Positions 57,125-64,000 of a DNA stretch of 64,000 bases are shown piece after piece. The position numbers and the translations under genes are program-made. This DNA comes from Apibacter muscae (GTDB lineage Bacteria; Bacteroidota; Bacteroidia; Flavobacteriales; Weeksellaceae). The stretch lies in the NCBI RefSeq assembly GCF_007845635.1, contig NZ_SELG01000041.1, forward strand, positions 402,053 to 466,052, read 5' to 3'. Position 1 is the first letter of the stretch. Each line of letters opens with the position of its first letter. The notes beneath the pieces were generated by a model that did no database searches, was not told the DNA's origin, and saw nothing but the letters and a program-made list of their open reading frames with translations.

Positions 57125-57544
57125 TTGAATCTAATAGACTAGAAAATAACTGATACTGAAATAAAAATATCAATAAATATAAAGACAGACATAGGCGTTA
57201 TTTATCTAGCAATTAATTAGATAAGTTCGAAAAAAAAAATTCCGGAAAAGAAATCTTTATAAACTCATATTTATATTCATAGGCTTAAAGATAAACTTAT
57301 TTTAGAATTTTTTAAACCTACTTTTTTTGTAAATAGGTTAAATGAAATATATGATTTTAAGATTTCTAAATTAAAAAAATTAACAAGAACTCTTTTAGTT
57401 ACTACTGAGAAAATTAACAAGCATCTTAAACAATTATTCTTTACTAACAAGAAGTAAATTCCTCACTATCGGGGAGCCAACGATCTAGTTTTGTTTCAAT
57501 CTTTGTCATTATAAAATAATATTTAAATGACAAAGAATAATAGA

Positions 57545-57795
57545 GACCATTCAATTTATTCATACCACACCGGAAGAATTAAACACTCTTATATGCAAAA
57601 GCGTGAAAGAGCAATGAGTATAACCAAAAAAACACTTTCAACCTAAAGAGCCTAGCGAGTGATTCACTCGTAAACAAGTAGACAAATAGCTAAAGATTTA
57701 CAAATAGAACCGACTAATACTACTCTCGTATCTTAAAAGATTGGGAACCACTATATTTAGTAGAAGTAAAATATGTAGATAGACGCATTAGTACC
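57545..57795 (+). pseudogene. decayed excisionase-like helix-turn-helix protein
   Basis: One frame reads ETIQFIHTTPEELNTLICKSVKEQ (split here as TTPEELNTLI and CKSVKEQ), stop, HFQPKEPSE, stop, FTRKQVDK, stop, LKIYK, stop. Read through, it lines up with the common Bacteroidota pattern of a short N-terminal helix, (F/Q)QPKEPxE and then a (L/F)TRxEVAxLLKI winged-helix (HTH_17/MerR-excisionase type). Five or more stops make it dead. It suggests a former mobile element here. The rest of the 850-base gap (57125-57975) holds nothing I recognise. Confidence 0.6.
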
Positions 57796-58020
57796 CTAAA
57801 ATTAGTAAAATTCTATAGAGTAAAGTAACCTTACTATAGAACAAAGAAAGTATTATAAAAAAGTTTTAAATAATTATTTTGATAAATATTCTAAAACTTA
57901 CTTGCAGGAATAAAAAATAAATTACACAAACACTTAACTTATTAATAAAATAGCCACCTCTTAATTTTATATTGTTTGGCTTACTTATTTAAACTACATT
58001 CGCTTATAAAATTTACGTAT

Positions 58021-60213
58021 ATGGACTTAGATTTAATTCAAAAAGGAATTAAAGAAAACCTCATCAAACTAGATGAAGAAAACCATTCAATAACCTATAT
58101 ACAACCCAATAAAAAAAGAAATTTTTCTAATCCGGAAGAAAAGGTACAAGCCGAAGCCTATTTAAAACTTATTTTAAATTATGGTTATAAACCCGAACGA
58201 ATAAAACTCTTCGTTTCGGTTACCATGGGTTCAGGAACTAAAGAAGCAGATATTATAGTTTATAACGATGACGATTGCGAAGAGCCTTATATCTTAGTAG
58301 AATGCAAAAAAGAAGACGTAAGTGAGCCGGAATTTGCTCAGGCAATCAATCAAGCATATAGTTATGCCTATGCCTTACCTAACGATGTAAAATTTATTTG
58401 GGTTACTTCAGGCTTAAAAAATGAATATTTTGAAGTAAATAAACAAAAAGACAGTAAAATAAGCCATCCCGATATTCCTCAATTCGGAGTAAAAAAACTG
58501 GCTAATTACAAATTTGTTTATAAAGCAGATACCTTACAATCAGAAGCGGGAAAACAAAAATTTTCAGATATTAAAATAGTTTCCGAAGAAGAACTTACCA
58601 GACAATTTAAAAAAGCCCACGATGCCCTTTGGGGAGGAGGGCATTTAAACCCTTCGGAAGCTTTTGATGAGTTAGACAAACTTATTTTCTGTAAAATATG
58701 GGACGAACGAAAAGCCCGAAAAGCAGGTAAACCTTACGACTTTCAGATTATAACGGTTGAAAAAGAGGAAATAAAAAACTATAAAAAACTCTCTGAAAAA
58801 GAATTAGAAAACGCCATTCGTATTGAAGAAAATAGCCGCTTAGCCGCGAGAATTAAAAACCTATACGGGGAAGGAAGAGTAAAAGACCCTGAAGTTTTTA
58901 GGGATGATATACGTTTAACCCACGAACGCATAAGAACCGTAGTAGGCTATCTACAAGAAATAAATTTAGGAGAAACCGATTTAGATAGTAAAGGTAGAGC
59001 TTTTGAAACCTTTATGGGTTCCTTTTTTAGAGGAAATTTTGGGCAGTATTTTACCCCCCGCCCCATTGTAAAATTTATTACCGATGTTTTACCCATTACC
59101 CACGAATCTTTAGTTTTAGATACCTCTTGCGGTAGTGGTGGGTTTCTATTGTATGCCTTAAACAAAGTAAGAAACCAGGCAACCGAATTTTACCCAGAAT
59201 ATGAAACCAATCCATCTGATAATAACAAACACTATAAACATTGGCACGACTTTGCAGAAAAAAATCTTTATGGAATAGAAATAAACGAGCAAATTTCCAG
59301 AGCCGCCAAAATGAATATGATTATTCATGACGACGGGCATACCAACGTTATTACCTCCGATGGTTTATTATTGCCTGAAGAAATTGAAAAAAATACAAAA
59401 AATAGAGGGTTTACCTACAACCGTTTCGATTTTATTATTACCAATCCTCCTTTTGGTAGTACCGTACGACAAACTGAAAAAGCCTACCTAAAAGAATACA
59501 AATTAGGAAAAAAGGAAGCAGATTGGCTGGCGGTAGTAGAAAAGCCAGAAACAAATAGAGAAAACCAAAGCACCGAAGTATTATTTATAGAACAAAACTA
59601 TAAATTTTTAAAAGAAGGCGGATATTTAGCTATCGTTATACCCGACGGAATTTTAACCAATAGCAGTTTACAATATGTACGAGATTCTTTAGAAGAAATG
59701 TTTCGTATTGTAGCCGTTGTTTCTATGCCGCAAACCGCTTTTACGGCTACCGGAGCAGGGGTAAAAAGCTCTGTGTTATTTCTAAAAAAACATACCCTAG
59801 AAACTACCGAGAAAATAAAAGAAATAAAAACCTCTACTCAGTTTAATTTATTATCTGCGTACGGATATAAAGAAAAAGTAACCCAATATGAAAAAGATAA
59901 AAAGCAAGATATAAAAAAACTGGAAAAAGAGTACAAAGAAAAATACCCTGAATTAGATAAAAAGGCTTTCAACGAATTAATAAAGGACGAAAAAACCGAA
60001 ATTCAAAATGCCTACACCGAAAAGTTAAATAACTTAAAAGAAGAATTGCAAGAAGCCTTTACCAAAGAGAGACAAAGCAAATTACCCGATTATCCTATTT
60101 TTATGGCAATCGCCGAAGATATTGGGTACGATGCCACTGGGAAACCTACCAACAACAACGAACTGGATATTATTGGAAAAGAACTTACTAAATTTATTAA
60201 TTCTTTAGACTAA
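58021..60213 (+). CDS. hsdM: Type I-like DNA adenine methyltransferase with N-terminal nuclease-like domain
   Basis: 730 residues from ATG 58021; a TTG 45 bases earlier is also in frame but adds an unconserved leader. N-terminal about 170 residues resemble HsdR_N-type PD-(D/E)XK domains: Asp77 (EADIIVY) and Glu94-Cys-Lys96 (ILVECKKED). The rest is an HsdM N6-adenine methylase: helical domain, SAM motif SCGSGGFLLYA near 370, catalytic NPPF at 475-478, and a Lys/Glu-rich coil at the end. Base composition looks richer in C at third positions than neighbouring core genes. The stop overlaps the hsdS start (TAATG). Confidence 0.87.
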   Translation: MDLDLIQKGIKENLIKLDEENHSITYIQPNKKRNFSNPEEKVQAEAYLKLILNYGYKPERIKLFVSVTMGSGTKEADIIVYNDDDCEEPYILVECKKEDVSEPEFAQAINQAYSYAYALPNDVKFIWVTSGLKNEYFEVNKQKDSKISHPDIPQFGVKKLANYKFVYKADTLQSEAGKQKFSDIKIVSEEELTRQFKKAHDALWGGGHLNPSEAFDELDKLIFCKIWDERKARKAGKPYDFQIITVEKEEIKNYKKLSEKELENAIRIEENSRLAARIKNLYGEGRVKDPEVFRDDIRLTHERIRTVVGYLQEINLGETDLDSKGRAFETFMGSFFRGNFGQYFTPRPIVKFITDVLPITHESLVLDTSCGSGGFLLYALNKVRNQATEFYPEYETNPSDNNKHYKHWHDFAEKNLYGIEINEQISRAAKMNMIIHDDGHTNVITSDGLLLPEEIEKNTKNRGFTYNRFDFIITNPPFGSTVRQTEKAYLKEYKLGKKEADWLAVVEKPETNRENQSTEVLFIEQNYKFLKEGGYLAIVIPDGILTNSSLQYVRDSLEEMFRIVAVVSMPQTAFTATGAGVKSSVLFLKKHTLETTEKIKEIKTSTQFNLLSAYGYKEKVTQYEKDKKQDIKKLEKEYKEKYPELDKKAFNELIKDEKTEIQNAYTEKLNNLKEELQEAFTKERQSKLPDYPIFMAIAEDIGYDATGKPTNNNELDIIGKELTKFINSLD

Positions 60214-61643
60214 TGGAAACTTACAAAGTCCCTTCGCATATAGACCCTGATAAAATATTTTTAGTAAATCGCTCTGAATTGGAAGAGAGATTAGAACCTA
60301 AATTTTATACTAGTATTTACCTACAAAATAAATTTAGACTAACCAATTCATTATACCCTCTAGTTACAATTAAAAATATAACTTCTTTAGTTAGTGACGG
60401 CACACATTTTACTCCAAACTATATTGATGAGGGAATAAAATTTATAAGTGTAAAAGATGTTAGAAAGTCTGAAATTAATTTAAATAATTCTAAATTTATA
60501 TCTGAAAAAGAAGCTCATATTTTAGACAAAAGATGTAAACCTATTAAAGGAGATATTTTACTAACTAAAATAGGTACGATTGGGTTGGCTGCTGTTGTAA
60601 ATACAGATGAAAAATTTCAAATTTTTGTAAGTTTAGCTTTGTTACGCCCTAAAAACAATATTTTATCACACTTTTTAGAAATTGTTTTAAATTCAAACTT
60701 GTCTTATTTGCAATATGATCGTATTGTAAAAGGTTCAGGAGTACCTGACTTACATTTAGAAGATATTAGAAAATTAAAAATCCCCCTCCCTCCTCTTGAA
60801 ATACAACAGCAAATTGTAGATTTATACCAAGAAGCCTACCAACAAAAACAACAAAAAGAAGCAGAAGCTAAAACATTATTAGAAAGTATAGATACCTATT
60901 TACTCCATGAATTAGGGATTACCTTACCCCAAAAAGAGAATTCTTTAGAAAACCGAATGTTCACTACTCCGTTTAGTGAAGTTTCTGGCGGTAGATTGGA
61001 TCCTAGATATTTTTCGTTGTACTTTAAATTATTTGATAAAATGATAGATTGTAAATACCCAGCAAAAACAATCAAAAGTATATCATTAAAAATAAATAGT
61101 GGAGCTACTCCGAAATCTGGGGGAAATGATTATACTACAAAAGAGAAAGGAGTTCCATTTATTAGAGTAACTAATTTAAAAAATAATACTATAGATTTTT
61201 CAGATTGTATATTTATTAAACGTCATATTCATGAAGGTTCGTTAAAAAGAACTCAATTAAAAAAAGATAATATTTTACTTTCTATGGCTGGAACAATAGG
61301 GTTATCAATTGTTGTACCTAAAGTATTAGAAGCCAATATTAATCAGGCCTTAGCCCAAATAGAGTTAAAAAAGGATATTAATCCATTTTTTATATCTGAA
61401 ATACTTAATTCTTCAATTGGAAAGATTCAGATGGATAGGCTTTCTAGACCTGCTGTACAAGCAAATATTAATTTTGAAGAAATCAAATCTATAAAAATCC
61501 CACTTCCACCCATAGAAAAACAAAACGAGATAGCCGAACATATACAAGGCATTCGGGCGCAAGCGAAAGAACTGCAGGAACAAGCCCAAAAAATATTGGA
61601 AGAAGCCAAACAGGAAGTAGAAAAAATGATTTTAGGAGATTAA
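60213..61643 (+). CDS. hsdS: Type I-like restriction-modification specificity subunit
   Basis: DNA-recognition subunit, 476 residues. Two target-recognition domains (about 45-185 and 285-425), each followed by a conserved helix: KLKIPLPPLEIQQQIV then a Gln/Lys/Glu-rich coil, and SIKIPLPPIEKQNEIA then a second coil. The two-domain form predicts a bipartite recognition site. The recognition domains look AT-richer than the coil-coding parts, as expected when they are exchanged between strains. Translationally coupled to hsdM through TAATG. Confidence 0.9.
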   Translation: METYKVPSHIDPDKIFLVNRSELEERLEPKFYTSIYLQNKFRLTNSLYPLVTIKNITSLVSDGTHFTPNYIDEGIKFISVKDVRKSEINLNNSKFISEKEAHILDKRCKPIKGDILLTKIGTIGLAAVVNTDEKFQIFVSLALLRPKNNILSHFLEIVLNSNLSYLQYDRIVKGSGVPDLHLEDIRKLKIPLPPLEIQQQIVDLYQEAYQQKQQKEAEAKTLLESIDTYLLHELGITLPQKENSLENRMFTTPFSEVSGGRLDPRYFSLYFKLFDKMIDCKYPAKTIKSISLKINSGATPKSGGNDYTTKEKGVPFIRVTNLKNNTIDFSDCIFIKRHIHEGSLKRTQLKKDNILLSMAGTIGLSIVVPKVLEANINQALAQIELKKDINPFFISEILNSSIGKIQMDRLSRPAVQANINFEEIKSIKIPLPPIEKQNEIAEHIQGIRAQAKELQEQAQKILEEAKQEVEKMILGD

Positions 61644-61660
61644 TTTTTAAATTTAGTACC

Positions 61661-62584
61661 ATGTTAGTATTTACCCAAGACAAAAAACAACTTACAAAAC
61701 TAAAAGAAAAAGCTTTTAAACTGGAAAAAGATATAAAAACTTTGTTTGAAGCCAATTTAGAAAAAATTTTAGGATTACAATTTATTAAATCGGAATTTAA
61801 AATTAAAAGCAGTTTTATAGATACTTTGGCTTATGATAAGGAAACCAAAGCCTTTGTTATTATAGAATACAAAAGAGGTAAAAATGATGGCGTGGTAGAC
61901 CAGGGTATTTCTTACCTAAATTTAATGCTGGAAAATAAAGCTGATTTTATAGTAGAATACAACGAAACACAGCCCGAACCGCTGAAAAGAAACGAAATAG
62001 AATGGACCCAAAGCCGGGTTATTTTTGTATCACCCCACTTTAATGACTACCAAAAGCAGTCTTCCAATTTTAAAGATTTAGGGATTGAACTTTGGGAAAT
62101 TAAACAATACGAAAACGGGTTAATCATACTAAACCCGATAAAAAAATCAAAATCGGCCCCTAGTATTAAGCAAATTCAGAATAACGAAAATTCTGAAATA
62201 AGCAAAGTAGCCCAGCAAATCATTGTTTATACCGAAGAAGACCATTTACAAAGCAAACCAGAGGAAATAAAAGAATTGTACGAAACTTACAAAAATGCCA
62301 TTTTAAATCTTCCTGCCAGTATAGAATTAGAACCTAAAAAGCTATACCTTGCATTTAAGGAAAATAAAACCAATATAGCCGACATAGTAATTCTAAAAAA
62401 AGGTTTAAAACTATTTATCAACAAGAAAAAAGGAGAGTTAGACGATCCTAAACACCTCATGAAAGATATTTCTAGCATAGGGCATTGGGGCAACGGAGAT
62501 TATGAATTAGTGGTTAATGATACGAAAAATATAGAATATATTATGAGCTTGATTAAGCAAACCCTAAGCAATTATTTATTATAA
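61661..62584 (+). CDS. predicted PD-(D/E)XK nuclease with C-terminal DUF5655-like domain
   Basis: 307 residues. The N-terminal half has a PD-(D/E)XK signature: Asp54 (SFIDTLAYD) and Glu69-Tyr-Lys71 (FVIIEYKRG), then helix VVDQGISYLNLML, as in DUF91/NucS-like nucleases. The C-terminal 110 residues or so (LYETYKNAILNL, IELEPKKLYLAFK, HWGNGDYELVV) match the DUF5655 domain as I remember it. It lies 17 bases after hsdS, clearly in the same operon, and could supply or modulate nuclease activity where no HsdR is present. Specific role unknown. Confidence 0.72.
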   Translation: MLVFTQDKKQLTKLKEKAFKLEKDIKTLFEANLEKILGLQFIKSEFKIKSSFIDTLAYDKETKAFVIIEYKRGKNDGVVDQGISYLNLMLENKADFIVEYNETQPEPLKRNEIEWTQSRVIFVSPHFNDYQKQSSNFKDLGIELWEIKQYENGLIILNPIKKSKSAPSIKQIQNNENSEISKVAQQIIVYTEEDHLQSKPEEIKELYETYKNAILNLPASIELEPKKLYLAFKENKTNIADIVILKKGLKLFINKKKGELDDPKHLMKDISSIGHWGNGDYELVVNDTKNIEYIMSLIKQTLSNYLL

Positions 62585-62875
62585 ATCTTCACTATTTAAA
62601 ACCTTATCCAGAAACTCCAACTCAATATGTGGGAGAAGGTTTTTAGCCATTTCCAACAAGTTGTAAATATCAATCCGTAGTTCCTGCACTTGTTCCTTTG
62701 TAGGTGCTTTGTTTTCCAAAGAAAATAGATGGGTTTGGCAAGTGTTAAGCAAGGAAAGAATTATAAAACCCAACTGTTTATAACTACTAGCCCCTGTGTT
62801 CATAAAACGAAAAACCCGATCCTTTTTTAATTCTTCTATCCAGTTTTGTATATCTGTGTTAGGTTCTTTATTCAT
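62579..62875 (-). CDS. hypothetical small helical protein
   Basis: 98 residues, opposite strand; its end overlaps the end of the nuclease gene by 6 bases. Predicted all-helical (IQNWIEELKKDRVFRF, QELRIDIYNLLEMAKNLL). No motif recognised. Placed between the restriction-modification operon and the divergent XRE regulator, so a link to their control is possible. Moderate doubt that it is expressed, but the frame has normal codon use and a plausible promoter region. Confidence 0.55.
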   Translation of the reverse strand: MNKEPNTDIQNWIEELKKDRVFRFMNTGASSYKQLGFIILSLLNTCQTHLFSLENKAPTKEQVQELRIDIYNLLEMAKNLLPHIELEFLDKVLNSEDL

Positions 62876-63019
62876 TTTTAGTATATTTATAGAGACAAAA
62901 TAACCGCAAATAAATAAGATAAAATATTCTGTAAAGGAAAAAAAAATTCATAAAATAAGAATCTATTATTTTAGCGTATAATTTCCTATTTTTGTAAGAC
63001 AGATAAGAAAAGAAAATTC

Positions 63020-63424
63020 ATGTATACACATATAGAACCTAAAAAAGTACACCAAGGAAGAAATATAAAAAGGCTACGGGAAATGTTAGGGGTAAAACAA
63101 GATACTTTAGCTACAGAATTAAACATTACCCAGGCTACTATGTCTAAACTTGAGGCAAAGGAAGAAATAGATAAAAATACCCTAGAAAAAGTAGCGCAAA
63201 TACTTAAAATTCCGGTAGAAGCCATTGAAAATTTTAACGACGAAGGAGCTTTAAATTTTATTGCAAATACAGCTAATAGCTACGATTCTTCAGTAAGTCA
63301 TCAATTTTATTTCAATTTCAATCCCATAGATAAAATAGTGGAATTGTATTCAGAAAAAGAAGCACTTTATGAGCGAATGATTCAAGAAAAAAATGAGCTG
63401 ATAGAGAAGCTACTGAGTAAGTAA
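63020..63424 (+). CDS. XRE-family transcriptional regulator
   Basis: 134 residues. Lambda-repressor-type helix-turn-helix at about 10-65 (NIKRLREMLGVKQDTLATELNITQATMSKLE), followed by a C-terminal helical region ending in a coil (EALYERMIQEKNELIEKLL) likely for dimerisation. Small XRE regulators beside restriction-modification genes often act as controller proteins. Here it is divergent from the 98-residue gene with a 144-base region between them that would hold the operator; no inverted-repeat box was convincing. Confidence 0.85.
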   Translation: MYTHIEPKKVHQGRNIKRLREMLGVKQDTLATELNITQATMSKLEAKEEIDKNTLEKVAQILKIPVEAIENFNDEGALNFIANTANSYDSSVSHQFYFNFNPIDKIVELYSEKEALYERMIQEKNELIEKLLSK

Positions 63425-63911
63425 CTATGAAAACAGAAAAAAAGAGGAAATTACTCTAGGAACTATTCAATCTAAAAATAGTAAAACATTATCTATTTTT
63501 ATTGAGACTGGAAAACCTTCAATGGTCATGATTTAGGCAATAGATACGTTACAACAAATAAAAAAATCAATCTGACTAACCCCTTGTATATAGGGCTAAA
63601 GAAAGTAAATAATTATACAATTCCACAAAAAACAATTTAAAGCACTGATTAACGACTAATTGTTTTTTTGTAATCTTTTGTATCATTATAGAAAGATTGT
63701 AAAAAAAACTATACGTACAAACTCACTAATAAAGAAAGAATACTAAAAAAATAGATCTAGCAGAAAGTTACCCAGATGGATACTTATGAAAAATTTCTAT
63801 ATATATTTTTTTAAATTTATTGGTACTTACTGAACCAATCAATTAGCTTTTTGGCTTATTAAAAAGAAGAAAATATATCGGCAAAACGAATCTATGTGGA
63901 AGATAATTAAA
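63425..63911. other. eroded region between the XRE gene and tRNA-Met
   Basis: About 490 bases with many short, broken frames. One run begins near 63427 (EEITLGTIQSKNSKTL). No intact gene, integrase or repeat recognised. Position next to the tRNA 3' end makes a lost integration module possible, but nothing here proves it. Confidence 0.45.
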
Positions 63912-63915
63912 ATAA

Positions 63916-63952
63916 AAAAGCAACTAATTATTTTGTAATTAATTGCTTTTAA
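63916..63952 (-). terminator. terminator downstream of tRNA-Met
   Basis: AAAAGCAACTAATTA pairs with TAATTAATTGCTTTT (one mismatch) around TTTTG. The A run on the left gives the U tract for the minus-strand tRNA transcript. Confidence 0.7.
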
Positions 63953-63958
63953 ACTTAG

Positions 63959-64000
63959 TAGCGGGAACAGGACTCGAACCTGTGACCTTCGGGTTATGAG
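63959..64000 (-). tRNA. tRNA-Met (CAT), 3' half
   Basis: On the minus strand the sequence from the window edge gives anticodon loop CTCATAA (anticodon CAT), anticodon stem 3' half, variable loop AGGTC, T stem-loop ACAGG-TTCGAGT-CCTGT, and acceptor TCCCGCT with discriminator A at 63959. The 5' half lies beyond the window. A CAT anticodon also fits initiator Met or lysidine-modified Ile2; elongator Met is the best guess but the acceptor partner is not visible. Confidence 0.85.

Noticed and set aside
57976..58020. TTG start giving an extra 15 residues to hsdM
   Set aside because: The extra leader is hydrophobic and unconserved in character; ATG 58021 directly precedes the expected domain start.
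52328..64000. Attachment-site duplication of the tRNA-Met 3' end
   Set aside because: No second copy of the T-arm/acceptor sequence was found by eye anywhere in the window, so no att site is claimed.
1..64000. CRISPR array or cas genes
   Set aside because: No regularly spaced direct repeats; the 64-bp repeats at 26-28 kb are gene-junction duplications over 1 kb apart.

Overview
The window reads as chromosome of a low-GC (about 30% by eye) member of the Bacteroidota, class Flavobacteriia. The evidence is a short RpoD without region 1.1, a TAnnTTTG-type promoter at murI, no Shine-Dalgarno pattern, and family markers such as DUF4199, DUF2807 and a flavobacterial NrdAB pair. A host-associated Weeksellaceae genus such as Apibacter would fit, but nothing here proves the genus.

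About 0-26 kb and 30.8-52.3 kb are ordinary core chromosome in short operons. From the left: oxyR with a ferredoxin reductase and ferredoxin; rpoD; a DMT exporter; tatC-kdsD facing recQ; a KdnA-type aminotransferase (8-amino-Kdo synthesis) some 3.3 kb beyond kdsD; a TrmH methyltransferase; an ammonium channel; serB-folP; class I ribonucleotide reductase without an ATP-cone in either subunit; nadK with a CBS protein; hemW-murI; a SAM hydrolase facing phoH. After the accessory insert come relA/spoT, glmM, a TlpA-like lipoprotein, two related two-repeat proteins next to a two-component system, a YceI-like lipoprotein, phosphoglucomutase, a prenyl-phosphate glycosyltransferase, a PBP4-type peptidase, prmC, a fused double racemase, an outer-membrane beta-barrel, an acyltransferase and two glycosyltransferases.

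Two accessory regions stand out. The first (26.1-30.5 kb) is a putative secreted-effector locus. A large gene carries an HExxGH metallopeptidase-like C-terminus and is frameshifted just after that motif. Downstream lies an alternating tandem array of two related secreted-protein families, called A and B here. One array member has a homopolymer frameshift, one has a nonsense codon, and there are two small remnants. Three 64-bp junction repeats mark the duplications. The layout resembles a type VI or polymorphic-toxin effector followed by a decaying bank of periplasmic immunity genes. That reading is inference.

The second (52.3-64 kb) is a defence island next to the 3' end of a tRNA-Met gene. 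It holds a 1227-residue SF1 helicase with a C-terminal phospholipase-D nuclease motif, matching the single-gene type II Mokosh (MkoC) architecture. It also holds a Type I-like modification gene with a nuclease-like N-terminus, a specificity gene, and a predicted PD-(D/E)XK nuclease with a likely DUF5655 tail, but no HsdR. A small protein and an XRE regulator follow. Between these lie eroded sequences, including a decayed excisionase-like helix-turn-helix gene. No integrase, transposase or CRISPR array is visible.
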